DNA of 64,000 nucleotides from Rhabdophis nuchalis (taxonomy: Eukaryota > Chordata > Lepidosauria > Squamata > Natricidae), in NCBI GenBank assembly GCA_039707465.1, contig CM077648.1, positions 21,700,119 to 21,764,118 on the forward strand, written 5' to 3'. The notes beneath the pieces are model-generated. The model searched no databases and was not told where the DNA came from. It worked only from the letters and a program-made list of their open reading frames with translations. Numbering within the stretch: position 1 is the first letter of the stretch; each line of letters starts with the position of its first letter. Position numbers and translations under genes: made by a program. Below, in pieces: positions 34,719-46,676 of the stretch.

Positions 34719-34784
<66 letters not shown>
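34683..34784. repeat. (CATC)n then (CTAT)n compound microsatellite
   Basis: About nine CATC units followed by about sixteen CTAT units in the intron between exons K and L. Confidence 0.95.
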
Positions 34785-35348
34785 TTCACCTATTATCTAT
34801 CTGTAATAAAATCAGCTCTTAAATCCTAACTTTTTAGAGGCTTCGCCAATCTTGGACTCCAATCTTTGACTCCATGAAATGTTTTGATTAAGATGCTCAG
34901 TTCCTTTTGCTTCCATGTGTTAGCTGGATACCAGCAGCTTCCATTTCTCTTTGCTAGTTTGCAGAGGAGAATTTTGGGCCACTTGGCCTATTTCTGTGTA
35001 TCCTGAGTTGAAAAGGATTGTTCTAAAATGTGAGGTATCCTATCCAATATTGCACCTTCTGCAAATTTAAATTTAGTAAGCATTTCTTTTATCTCTTCTT
35101 CAATTCATTACTAAAAATGAACACAAGAAGTTCTGTGGTACATATCTTATTCCAGTTTAATAAGGAACAGATGAAGTAATTTTCAGTTCCGTGAGTACAT
35201 TTTCTTCGCCATCTGTGAAGCCATCTAATAAGATATGCCACCCGTCCTTGCTTAACTAACTTGTTAACGAGAATATCATGTCCCCTCACAACACACGCAA
35301 GCCATCTACAGTATCTGATTTACAATTCTACTCTGTTTGAATTCACAG

Positions 35349-35477
35349 CCACAGCAGAGAAAGACCTTGAAAGCGCGCAGTTAGTGCAGATTCTACACCG
35401 GCTCTTATCAGATGAGAGAAGCGCACCAGAAATCAAGTACAATTCCATGGTGCTGATCTGTGCACTTATGGGGTCAG
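35349..35477 (+). CDS. RAP1GDS1: RAP1GDS1 exon, ARM repeat L
   Basis: 129 bp after a GAATTCACAG acceptor, ending G/GTGAGT. It reads ATAEKDLESAQLVQILHRLL, then SDERSAPEIKYNSMVLICAL and MGS, about human residues 523-566. The first split codon gives Ala where human has Gly. A hAT MITE (35549-36020) begins 71 bp past the donor. Confidence 0.95.
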
Positions 35478-35548
35478 GTGAGTTTCCAAAAACTTTGTTT
35501 CAAGTCAGATCAGATAAATCTTAAATGCAAGAGTGGGTACATACACAC

Positions 35549-36020
35549 CAGAGGTGGTATTCAGCCAGTTCTGGCGAACCAGGAGCGGAGATTTTGTGTA
35601 GTTTGGAGAAACAGCAAATTCACCTCTGGCTGTTTCCGCCCCATCTATTTGCTGCCTCCCGAGTCCCAGCTGATTGGTGTCCTAGCTGATTGGTTGGGTT
35701 TATTTCTGTTGCCTTGCACAGGATAACGGAGCTGGAAAGCAGGTGGGATGGAAATGGAGATTTTGCAGTACTTTTGTCCTGGAGTGGGGTTGAAATGGAG
35801 ATTTTACAGTATCTTTGCCCTGGAGTGCAGGGGAAATAGAGATTTTACAGTATCCTTATCCTGGAGTGTGGTGGAAACAGAAATTTTACAATATCCTTCC
35901 CCCAGGAGTGGGGAGGGAATGGGGATTTCACAATATCCTTCCCCTGCCATGCCCACCAAGCCACGCCCACCACACCATGCCTACAGAACCGGTAGTAAAA
36001 AATTTTGAATCCCATCATGT
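35549..36020. mobile_element. hAT-type MITE, internally expanded copy
   Basis: Starts CAGAGGTGGTATTCAGCCAG; the end GTAGTAAAAAATTTTGAATC is diverged. Flanks ATACACAC and GTACACAC match at 7 of 8. The interior has at least four tandem copies of a unit of about 40 bp (GGAATGGAGATTTTACAGTA-type), making it 200 bp longer than its relatives at 4608 and 31434. Confidence 0.75.
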
Positions 36021-36599
36021 GTACACACATAAACCAGAATATACCTTTTGCCAAATTGGGAGTATTGGTGGCTTCTGTGACAGCTTAAATTTTGTTAGTT
36101 TATTTGAATTGAAGCTGCAACAGTAGGGAATTCAACTCTGTAGTAATTAAACCCCATATGTAAAGTTGTCTCTATATTTGTATATCCAAAATATGTCTCC
36201 AGGCAGAACTCACCCAAGACTAGAAACTTAACATATTTGGGGGGTGGGGTGGGGATTTACCAGCATTGTTCTTGTAAGTTTTTTTTATCTGCAGGTAAAA
36301 AACACCTGTAGCAGGAAGTTGAATATCATGTTACCATCTTAAATTTTCACCACTATATTCTATTGTATGTTGAAACAATTACGATTAAATTTATCTGGAT
36401 TAGAGCGAGCTTAGAATGCCAGATAGCTATTTGTATAGATCAGACTCAAAAGACACAGTGTGATATGACAGCTGATCCATTTAAATTCCAAATATCGTCC
36501 ATTGAATTCATTAGTAAATAAATTTATTTATTCATCAATAAAAACATGAAAATGGTGAAAAAGATGATAGGTCAGTAAAAACATACTGTTTAAAAAAAA

Positions 36600-37102
36600 C
36601 ATTATGGGTCCAATTCTTGACATAGAAGGGTACTTTCCTGTTCTGCCCCACAGATGGACACACACAAGCTTGGCTGTTTGCCACTATCTCCTTGGCTGCG
36701 AGCCCTAACTCACGTTACAAATACAGAGAATTGCAGACTTGAATGACCAGAGAGTTCCAATGACGAGTTGTAACTGTTGTGTCCTGCAAATGACCCCTCC
36801 CCAAAGCCTTCCCTATAAGCTGTCTTGGGAGGGGCCACTCATCAACCAGCTGGTGCTCATCAGGGTTTATGAGCTTGCCTCTTACATAACTTGCCTCCTT
36901 TTCTCAGCCCTGCATAATCTAGCATCAGGGACAAACTGCCCTTGATCCTCCCCACTGCTCCATGACCCAGGCGCCTCCTGGTGGCCAACCAGACTCTCTG
37001 CTTCCTCAAGGTCTCCCTCCTCCTCCAGGACAGACTCATAGGACTCTTCACTAGAAGAGTCCATCAGCAGCTCATCCGGAGCTGGCTGGGCCACAACACT
37101 TT
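36600..37102 (-). mobile_element. Possible LTR or unclassified retroelement segment
   Basis: On the minus strand it starts TGTTGTGGCCCAGCCAGC and has a candidate end CTATGTCA followed by AATTGGACCCATAA, which could be a primer-binding-site position. It includes an acidic 70-codon frame (36882-37094; SSSEESYESVLEEEGDLEEA). A second LTR, a TSD and pol genes were not found. Confidence 0.3.
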
Positions 37103-38409
37103 CCTAAACCTCATTGCCACTTATTACAGTGAGAAAATGGGAAAAGAAATAGCCAAACATTAGAATTAGAATTAAGCTTGTCATGTTTGAACAGAAGACA
37201 AAACCAAAGTATTTTGTGGACTAATCACACTCCAATTATTAAACATATGAGTTATTATTAATATTACTAAAAGTGTGATAAGAATTTGTACCATGAAAAA
37301 ACATTTGGAATTTTTTCCCTATCACTTGACATTTATATTTGTTTCTGAAATTTGTTGCAAAGGACAAAGGAGTTCTAAGCATTTATTAAAAGTTGGCTAA
37401 GGAAAACATGTTAATTTCTTGCCTTCCATTTTACCATTAACTTGTGAGTAGTCTGTAGCCTCAGTGGCTTCACACATTTTCCCACGAGGCATCTTAAGTG
37501 TAGGCAGTCCCAAAAGCTAGATGTGCTATTTCTAAGAACCAAGCTTCAACACTATTTCAAGAGAAATTGAAAGAAACACTCAAGACTCCCGGAAATAAAA
37601 GAAGATTTCAGCACACAATTATTGACAATTGCCTTTCTAGGCCTTCTTTTCTGATGCTATGTCCATGGTAGCAAAGAATTGCAAAGTAATAGATTGCCCA
37701 TGTATTACAGAAGACTGCCATCCTGTGTGCAATTTCATATAATGCCTTGATCCAGTATAATGTCCTTGTGAAGAAACAACATAGGATTGAAACAGAGCAG
37801 CCACTGAAATTTTAAAAGCTCCCTCCTAACCCTAAGCTGGTTTCTTCCTTCCATGGTGTCACAGGAAAGAATTAGTATGTGAAAACTGATTGAAAAAAAG
37901 GTGAATATGAAGATTGGCAGGAAAACAAGAGCCAAATGGAGGGCAGGGGAAGCAAGGATTACCAAAAGGTGTCATCTAGTCCATGCATTCCAATCAAAGT
38001 GAAATCTCCACCTAAAGCCATGTTGTCTTCCTGGCAATAATTTGGGCAGTCTAAATTTAAAGACCTACAATTTTCTGATCGCTTTCCATCTTAAGGTGTA
38101 ACTTTACTTGGCTTTTTCAGATCAGCCTTGGTTTGATTGGGATTGTCCTGGTTTTGAGCATTAATCCTGGCAACCCAGTTGCTTCCCAAAAAACGTCCGG
38201 GAAATTGAGTTACTGTAGTCCAACCAGAAAGCATGGCTCATAGCTTCCAACTTTCTGCTACTCTGCCTGCAAAAGGACAAGCTAAAAGCAGGTTCAAGTA
38301 GCTAAATCTGCTTTCTCCTTTTGCAGGTCTTCCACAGATGTGGGGGTGGGATTGGAGACACACATTTTCAAAGAGGAAAAATGCCCATACACTCCGCCTT
38401 TATTTGCAC

Positions 38410-38650
38410 AGGCTCCTGTGGTTGAGTCCTTCCAATGAAACTTGACCCTTGGTGATTTCATGGACGTATCCATTTACTTTTCTTGGCAATAAGAAAGTGT
38501 TTGCCATTGCCTTCTTCCAGAATTGTTTTGTTTCACCTGACCTCACCTGGTATATCCCACTTAGCTTTTCCTCAAGATCATTCAGGATCAATTTATTGCT
38601 TTCTTGAGTGTTGTGAAAGCAGAGGCAGCCTCCTTGCTTTGGCAATGATG
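38410..38650. mobile_element. Possible old SINE-like repeat
   Basis: Contains TTTCATGGACGTATCCATTT, TTTTCTTGGCAATAAG and TTTGCCATTGCCTTCTTCC, motifs common in dispersed reptile SINE-type repeats. The family is not identified. Confidence 0.3.
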
Positions 38651-39106
38651 GTCAAAATTTATCAGCTATCATCAGCATCGTTTTTCATTTTAGGGGAGAT
38701 GGATGCCAGAGCCCTCCCCTTCTCTCCCCACTCCAAGAATATGTTCTTCAACAAAATAAGCAGTAATGTGGGAAAGCAAGCTGGCTTGCTTGCAATTTTG
38801 AAAGTTTTCAGCTGTGCCTAATAAAAAGCTGCATTTGCATAACATGCTATGTACTCAATGTAAAGGACTTGTGCACTATCCCATTTTATCCTTTGCTGAT
38901 TGCAGTTCTTTAATCAAGATTTCAACTTACTGTGTCATACAACCGGATGCATTTTCAGTTTCCAAAATACACCATTTGTTAAAATGAAGTTTAGTCCCAA
39001 TTTCTGGAGATTCCACATGATGGGCTATTTGAACTTCAGTAAGTTCCAAACCATTACAATGCCTGATGAGGAAAATGTGGCATCCGCTGAGCTTTTATCT
39101 TAGTCC

Positions 39107-39320
39107 AGAGATGGCGCTCACGTGTGCACGCTTGTCTGGCCCGCAACCCAGAAGAGGGGCTGCTCAGGGCACATATGCGTGGCCAAAAATGAACTTCCGG
39201 TTTCTGGCATGCGCATGCACACTGGCCATCTAGTAAGAGGAACGGGCGACGCCAAGCATGCCAGGTGACATGGCTCCATGTGCCACTTCAGGCACGCATG
39301 CCATAAGTTCACCATCACAG
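39107..39320 (-). mobile_element. hAT-type MITE relative (GGCRAACCT family)
   Basis: Plus strand ends ...CAGGCACGCATGCCATAAGTTCACCATCAC, complement of GTGATGGTGAACTTATGGCA, the terminus type of 6309-6676. The left end CCAGAGATGGCGCTCACGTG is diverged. No clear TSD. Confidence 0.5.
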
Positions 39321-39895
39321 TCGTAGTCTGTCCTACAAACATAGCCTTTGAATGGAAATTGGCGTCTGCGGCTAAATGAAGCTGAGCTTAGTTTTTTTTC
39401 CCAAGACAGCAGCTCCAAACACCCCCTCTATCGGGTACAGGCAGGACCGATTGGGAAAACTGAAGCCCACACATCAAGAAGATACCAGCTCTGGTAGATT
39501 CTGGTTCAGGCCAAATAAAGGTTTTTTTTAATGGTTTTGTTTTTTCTCTCTTCCAGCAACAGCTTCTACACCAACTTGTGTACATTTCTTAGTAGGCTTC
39601 TGGAATGGAAGCGCTTCTTTTCTTTTCAGGTTGTTCCTTTGTATAGGCTGAATGTTTACCCCCCACCCCCGTCTCTATACAATTTAAGGAATTGGAAAGA
39701 GCCGTTTGCATTGAGGCTGCTTGAAAGACGCCGTTTTGTTTTGTTTTTTGCTTCCTCCTGTTTTTTCCCTACCAGCCAAGTGGTTCCTTGATAATGTCTG
39801 CATTCACTTCAGCTTGGTAGAAAAGGCAGACAAAAGAGCAGCTGTTCCCAGGAAGGCCCAGCAGGGAAGTAACAGTCTTACCTCTTGTTTGACAG

Positions 39896-40023
39896 AATCT
39901 CTTCACAAGGAAGTGCAGAGCCTGACTTTCCTAGAAGTCGTATCAAAACTCCGCAGCCACGAGAACAAAACGGTGGCCCAGCAGGCTTCCCTCACAGAGC
40001 AGAGACTCGCTGTGGAAAGCTGA
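39896..40023 (+). CDS. RAP1GDS1: RAP1GDS1 terminal coding exon, ARM repeat M
   Basis: 128 bp from a GTTTGACAG acceptor to TGA at 40021-40023. It reads ESLHKEVQSLTFLEVVSKLR, then SHENKTVAQQASLTEQRLAV and ES, the C terminus of SmgGDS (human residues ~566-607). The coding length from 9738 to this stop equals the human protein from ~122 to 607, so there is no internal gain or loss. The open frame continues upstream into the intron, but the acceptor and homology fix the exon start at 39896. Confidence 0.95.
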
Positions 40024-40580
40024 GGAAGGGGGCACCGGATCCACACTAGCATCACGTCACTGACCTCACCTCTTGTCCTGCTGTCCTGCTGCTGTTAACG
40101 CCAGCCATGTTTTTTTCCCACTGTCACTAATGCATGCGTGTAGCATCCCCCACACTGCACTGTTGTAGGTACCTCTCTCTAAATGAAGATTTCTAAAACA
40201 CTCATAGCCAGTTGTCATAGGATCCTGTCTTTCTTACCCATACAGCAGACGCATACATGCAATCTGCAGCCTTGTTGTCGTTCTCCTTGTGTTCTTGTTG
40301 CTTGGGCCACATACTAGAATGTGCATGTTGTAGTCCTATAATAATGTAAAAAAGTGGTACAACCGTGATGACACCTCCCCTCAGACTCCCTGCTTTCCTC
40401 AGTAGAGGCGGTAAGACTGTTGAGATGAGGTTTGGGGGCCTTCCTCTCTTTTTGCTGCTTTAGATACGAAAGAGGGAAGAGGAAAAGAAATCTTGCTGCT
40501 CATTCACTGGTCTTGCCTACTAATGTCAATCCTGTGGTACCTAGAGATAAAACCAATAAAATCCAGTGCTCTCACACATT
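40024..40580 (+). other. RAP1GDS1: RAP1GDS1 3' untranslated region (proximal form)
   Basis: About 555 bp from the stop codon to just past the first good poly(A) signal. No repeat is recognised in it. The end is inferred from the AATAAA at 40555 and the GT-rich sequence (TGTGGTCTGTCTTTG) about 25 bp downstream. Longer forms using later signals are possible. Confidence 0.6.
40555..40560 (+). terminator. RAP1GDS1: Poly(A) signal AATAAA of RAP1GDS1
   Basis: Canonical AATAAA 532 bp after the RAP1GDS1 stop, followed by CA-containing sequence and then a GT-rich downstream element. It is the first AATAAA after the stop codon. Confidence 0.65.
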
Positions 40581-40909
40581 TCTCTGTGGTCTGTCTTTGT
40601 ATCCTGGTTTATTTTCGTGGAGCCTTCAAAAACTAGCTGTATGTTGTGGATAAGCTATACCAGTAGAATACGTGCATCCTAAATCATAAGTATTTTTGCC
40701 TGCTTCTCTTTTGGTCCCATGCTGATAGCACCAGAGTCTGAACAAATAGAGAAAATATTCTCCTTCTAAAACCTCCATTTTCTCTTCTTCCCACACCCTT
40801 GGCCATTTTGCTCGTTCTACATGAATGTAGAGCGCTGGGGATTGTTTGCATGCTTTTGAAATGAGGCTGAAGTCTCCCAGTTGCCCATTGCTTTAATTCA
40901 CTTTGGACT

Positions 40910-40987
40910 AACTTGGTTTGAGTGCTGCAGCAACCTTAGGTTGGAGTTAAAGTAACTTTAAGTGAAGCTTTTAAGTCACAAAAATGC
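40910..40987 (+). repeat. 78-bp direct repeat, copy 1
   Basis: AACTTGGTTTGAGTGCTGCA...AAGTCACAAAAATGC is identical over 78 bp to 41298-41375. The copies lie 388 bp apart, downstream of the RAP1GDS1 poly(A) signal. Confidence 0.9.
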
Positions 40988-41297
40988 TAGGCCTGCTGTC
41001 CCCATCCTTGCTTTCATTTGGTGGGAAGTTAATAATGTTTTCTAATCGAAGCATTTTTGTCTGTGGTCTTAAGATATGCAAGATTGGTTTCACATGCAAG
41101 ATTCTGCAAGCCTCAAATTATATAATCATCCTGACACTTTGATTAGAAAGTCAGCTACAAGAGGGAGCAGGGATTGAGTCAGTAATGTGTAGTTGTTAGA
41201 GTATCTGTTAGTATGAACATGCTGAATTAAACTACAATCGAGATTAAGAGGCAGAGCATTTAATTTAATGTAAACATATTTATCCCAGATCCTGCAA

Positions 41298-41375
41298 AAC
41301 TTGGTTTGAGTGCTGCAGCAACCTTAGGTTGGAGTTAAAGTAACTTTAAGTGAAGCTTTTAAGTCACAAAAATGC
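41298..41375 (+). repeat. 78-bp direct repeat, copy 2
   Basis: Exact second copy of 40910-40987. Sequence on either side differs. Confidence 0.9.
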
Positions 41376-41924
41376 AAAAAGGAGGCATGTCAAGTCAGTG
41401 GGTTTTATCTAAATATACTTAATTGCTTTTTTTTAACTTATGCAAGAGCTTTTTCAATCATATATAAAATGGTGGGGCTACTTCCACTAACTTTCTTCTC
41501 CTCAATCTCTTTGAGAAACTAAGAATAATTTCACAATTTCAAAATCTGAAACCTAAAAGGCTTTTAAAACTTTAGGGAGAAGACTTTATGGAAGAATGAG
41601 GAACAATTATATTTTCCTAAACTGCCTTAATTCTGCACCAAGGATTACTCCATTCTTCCATTTATCTAGTTTACAAATTTTTGGTCAACACAGGACAACT
41701 GTACTAATATGTACACGTGTATCATTTTATTATCAGTTTTTATTAGAGAATGACATACAGAAACACAGTGAAAACACAAGAAAATCATTCATACAATACT
41801 CTTGTCATACAAACGCAATACATTTATGTATTGTTTTCTCATGGTTTAATCTTTCTGAAAAAGACTCAGTTTTAGACTTTTTTTTTTGTTATGAAGGTAA
41901 GCATAGGAAGCACATCTATACCAC

Positions 41925-42942
41925 TTGGCATACCTGAGGATTTTTCCATGGCAAATGACTGTAACTGCATTATCAAGTCATCCTCTTGGAATATCCGCAA
42001 TTTCTGTGTCCTCCTTACTTAATTCTCCTGTTTCATCAGTTGCTTCCAGCATTTTTCTGCCGGGTTGTACCTTGGTCAATATTGATTGGGAAATTGTTTA
42101 TTTACGTTAGCATTAGAGTCAGGCCCAGAATTAGGGTCAGGGTTAGGATTTTGCTTCTGCAGATGGACCATAGGTTTGCATTTTAGCAATGACTCTGCAG
42201 AAGCTGGGCTCGACACTGCATTTTGAATGTTTTTATTAGGCTTTTGGTCGAGAGGTTACATTTTTGATGTAGTGTTTAAAGGCAAAAAATTAAGTTTCAT
42301 GTTTGTAAGATGATTCACCTGGGGATGGCTAGGACAATTGTCCACTACGAGGAGAATGGACCATTTCTTCATTTCTGTCACTACCTCTTAGCTACTCCTC
42401 AAATACGGCATCAGTCATCCATGCAGATTTGTTATATTCCCAGGTGATGGGAAGATCTTTGGATTGCACGGCTTTGCTGATTTACCAATCACCAAAGTTT
42501 TTAGCTTCTCTCTGGTTAAGCTAGCGCACAGCAGAACCGTGAAATGTTCTTTAGAAAGCTTTCCATTCTTACATTTGTCATCCCTTGTAACAAGGCTCCT
42601 GTCAGGCACCACCTTGAAAGAGTGGCCACACGTAAAAGATGTTGTCATCTTTACTGTCAAATCAGAGTAAAATATTATTGTATTCTTTGATGTTCTTCTT
42701 GAAAGAAATTCACTGATACCAATTCTGCATTTCACTTTTCTTGCCCTTGGTGCAGACTGGACTCAACTGGTCAAGTTATAGAGAATAAATACGGTGTGTC
42801 AAGCTCCAGGTGGTAAAGATACAACTTTCAGAGGTCAATATAGAGAGGTTGGCTTTGTATTATGTACAGTACGTATAGTGCATGTCTGGTCTATGAAAAT
42901 TAGGTGAACTTAGGCAGGTGGTCAACTATGGAGGTTTTACTG
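41925..42942 (-). mobile_element. Tigger/pogo DNA transposon remnant
   Basis: On the minus strand the right end reads CAGTAAAACCTCCATAGTTG next to TA, a pogo/Tigger-style terminus, followed by a decayed transposase. The left terminus was not found, and its limit at ~41925 is approximate. Confidence 0.7.
42228..42735 (-). pseudogene. Tigger/pogo transposase pseudogene
   Basis: Minus strand. One frame (42735-42415) has HFTVLLCASLTREKLKTLVI then GKSAKPCNPK, the DDE core after the first catalytic Asp. A second frame further on has LLVVDNCPSHPQVNHLTNMK and NFLPLNTTSKM, with the second catalytic Asp in VVDNC. A frameshift between them and a TAA in place of the Gln codon in the KMQPLDQ-type motif show it is dead. 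Confidence 0.8.
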
Positions 42943-43079
42943 TACTATATTTTCTTTTGCCTATTTAAACATTCAGTACCTCAACAAGCAGGTGATATGC
43001 CAGATGTTTTTAACTTCAATTCCGGTTGGTCTCAGCCAACAAAGCAACCAGCCAAGATTTCTGGGAGTTCTGACCCAAA

Positions 43080-46000
43080 GATCTAATGGAATATATTTGT
43101 ATTTATTGCAAATGAAAACAAAGATTCTTGGACTAAATTATGTGACCTTTTTCTTTACAAAGGAGCTCATTAGAGATTCATTAATCATATAAATGCAGTA
43201 ATTTATCACATTCCATCTCAGCATCTGTTTATTTTCCCAAACACCCAGTGAAATGTTTAAGTTGAACTTTCATATATGTGAGAACAAGGAACAGAGCCAA
43301 AGTGTCACTCCATTTTATTTGTAAAACTAATCATACTAACAAATTGCGTATAAAATGATTTATTTCAAGTAAAATACAGAATACTGCACAACTAGTGAAA
43401 CTATGTTCATAAATGTATTAAAACATTCTGAAAATTTGCTTCTATTAAAAAAAAAGACAAAGAGCATGATGCATCTCACTTTCAATACCTTAAAAACTAA
43501 CACAAAATTGTCGTGTTAATTTCATGTAAAAGTTCAGTTTTTGTCCACTGAAAGCTGCATGGCTACCGTATAACATATTCTATTGTGAAAGAAATGATAA
43601 ATTAGGTAAAATATATCCACTCTGAGATCAAATAGGAGCGTGTAGGAGTGAGATGACAAAATCTCAGTCAAGCTGTACAGGCATGCACTTTCTTTGTAAC
43701 AATACTTTCCATTATCAGTAAGTGTAATTGGCATTTACAATCAATTCAGCAATGTACAAGACTTTCCACACAGGTAAAGTACATTCAAATACAGCAAGAA
43801 GGGTAAGGAGAACCACAACGGAAACTACAGTCATTGCTTTCATTATGACATGCAATGGTTTGGAAGAAAAGGTTGGCAGTTAATACAGCGTATCTAAACC
43901 TGACTTAAGCCTCATCCCCAATTTTCTGAAAATAAAACAGAAATACTTGTTCTAGGTAGATTTCTGCTAGGCACTGCAGTTCTAACCTTTATGGTCAGTT
44001 ACATGCTGGGTGAAATTTCTATTCAGGGTACTTCTGGGAATGTTGGAAAGGAATTCTGGGAGTTTAAAGACCAAGGCAACTTGCTAGAGAGGACAGTTTT
44101 ATATTTTTATCTAAATTGATTTCATAAGACCCATTCTGAGATTTAAATTATGTTCCCTAGGCAGGCCTTTCTGCATTTCTTGCTCTATCACTGCACACAT
44201 AAGTTACACTAACATTTCCATTCCGACAAGGTGAGTCTGGGAGATCCTGTACAATACTTAAGGATGCATGTTCTCTTTTTGTGTTATATGCAATTAACAG
44301 AGAGGCATAAAACAAGAAAGCACAAGACTAAGGGGCAACACCAGTATATACATACTGAAAAATCCATGTGTTTTTATCCATGATGTAACCTTAGTGTTGG
44401 AGGGAGAGAAAGCACAGGAATAAGAACAGCATCTTCAACCTGTTTTAAATTTCTGTAGAGAACCTAAAATTTTCCTGTATTGTTCAAGAGACAGAACCTC
44501 AAGCCTACAGTCCAGCCATAGATGTTCATATATCATCTAATATAGCTCCATTGGGAATAAACATGTAAAATGGGCTGTTTCCCAATCTTTTTTCAGGCAT
44601 AACATCTCACTCTTCCTTTAGATTATATCAAGATATATATATCAGGAATTAGTCTTCCAAATAAAAATGGAGGATACAATTTTTGTAGAGTAAGTCCATT
44701 AAAAAATTTACAAAGAAGTGGGCTGCAGAAGAAAAATATGGGCAGGATTGTGGAATAAAGGTAAGCTTGCCTTAAAATACACCTCTCCCTTGAAAGGATG
44801 GTGTGTTATTTTTTACCTGTCTCCATGAATCAAACAAGTTGCCTTCTCTGTGACTTTCTCAGTCATAAAATGCACAGAAGAGTTATGTGCCAAAATAAAT
44901 AAGGCAGGAATGTGAAAATACACAAACTGTACTCTATTGACACTTTACTATAAAAGACTAAGGGAGAACTATAATTTGTCTACAAACATCAATAGCTGAC
45001 ACTGAACCACTGAAGAAGCTGAAATAGCATATCAAGAGAAATCTGCATCCACAGCATAAGACTTGGAAAAACTCGCTAGCAAAATTTTGGGGGGTCTTAC
45101 AGAACTAATTATCATCAATGGAAAAGATAAAAGGCACACAATACAGCAACCCCAGCAAAATCTCATGTGGCCCAAGATGAGCCCATGGTTAGGCAGATAT
45201 AAAAATTTAGGCCTCCACTGTTTGAAAACTGAAACTGAAGAAAGAAAGATTATTGAAGGGGCAGAAAGAGGGTAAAAACACAACTCTGGTAAATTGTCCT
45301 TTTTTTGATAATGGTGACCTGTGAATATTTTTTTTCTGGGTTACTGATTAGGAACAGAAACTACTGCACTTGTAACAATTACAGCCATATTCGTTGCAAA
45401 TAATAATAATAATAATATGTAAATATTCAAAGCTGCTGAATTAAAGTAACAACAATTAAACAATTCTTAATTTATTAGATTGCAGAAGTGCCCAGCAAAC
45501 ACTAGATGGCAGGCTATTAAAGCAGTTTAGGTTTCAACCAATAGATATGCAAAAGTTTTTTTTTTAATGGATGGGATTTTTCCATTTTCTCAAAATAAAT
45601 TCATCTTAATATGTGTAAACCTATGCAGGAATGATTCCACAGACATGCTATTATTTACATTTCCAAGATGTACACACCACTATATAACAACTATCTAATA
45701 GAAACAGGAATTGGCTCGAAGATGATAACAAAGCAAATGGATTTCCAGAGATTCAGACCAGAAGACATAAAACGGGAGTTAGAACATTTCAACCAAGGTG
45801 GATTTGGCAACACAAAACAGTTTCTAGACACGGCCATTTCTTTAGCAAAAGCTTACACCAATAATAAAAACCAAAATAGTCAACAATCTTTCAAGATTTA
45901 AAAAAAATTTTTTTACAGAATTTTCTAGCAAAGCCACTCCCCAAAATTGTTTCTGTTAACAGGACTAAGCCATCACTATACAAATTTCGTATGATATGTA

Positions 46001-46530
46001 GGCAGATCTAGCAGCAAGCAAACACACTGATACATAAATTCTCTAAAATATAATCTATATAACATGTGCAATTTGTTAGGCAGGCATGAAGCATGAACCT
46101 GGTTGACGTGTACTGGTATCATTTGAAGGGGTTCTTCTGACTCTTCTTGTCAATAACTACAGTACTATTTAGTACAATTATTCTAAAAATGTGGAAAGGA
46201 CAGACATGAACAACAGCTACAAACTTTAACTTCTTAGCATTTGAGCATTAATATTCAACATAAAGCATTTACATCCAAACTGACACATATCAAAACTTGC
46301 AAAATTCACTCTGGGATAGTTGCTGCCTTCAAGCACTTTTTGTTCCCAAATACTTGTATGGTTCTGGTTGCTAAAAACTCTTCTAAATTTCTTCTCCCCA
46401 TTCTAATAAGCATCTGAAAACTCTTGCTGTCATTTGATAGTGAATTCTCTTGCTCTTAAAAAAAAAAAACCTTCATCCTTTCAAAGAGGAAAAGGGGCAC
46501 CTGAAAACATGAATAGTGTATGTCTTTAGG
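43080..46530. other. Intergenic stretch between the two gene ends, nothing recognised
   Basis: About 3.4 kb of AT-rich DNA almost free of recognisable repeats, unlike the rest of the window. It contains several TTTATT (minus-strand AATAAA) motifs, e.g. near 43370. It could be distal 3' UTR of TSPAN5 or plain spacer; the sequence alone does not decide. Confidence 0.4.
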
Positions 46531-46531
46531 G

Positions 46532-46676
46532 CAGGATGTCCAACCTTGGCAACTCTAAGATCTTTTAAGATCTGTGGACTTTCAAGTCCCAGAATTCTTC
46601 AGCCAGCCATTCCGGCTGGGAGATTCTGGGAATTGAATTCCCAAGTCTTAAAATGATCAAAGTTGGATACCTCTTG
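46532..46676. mobile_element. Hairpin hAT MITE, copy 6
   Basis: CAGGATGTCCAACCTTGGCA arm, core GGACTTTCAAGTCCCAGAATTC, second arm ending AGTTGGATACCTCTTG. More diverged than copies 1 and 4; TSD not clear. Confidence 0.7.

Noticed and set aside
39721..39895. Upstream extension of the last RAP1GDS1 exon frame
   Set aside because: A polypyrimidine tract and GACAG acceptor at 39895 plus homology place this part in the intron.
42110..42155. Telomere-like TTAGGGTCAGGGTTAGG stretch
   Set aside because: Only two loosely matching units; it lies within the decayed Tigger element and reads as part of it.
45668..45901. 77-codon plus-strand frame with MITKQMDFQRFRPEDIKREL
   Set aside because: No recognisable domain or splice context and Asn/Gln/Lys-rich composition typical of AT-rich DNA; not called.
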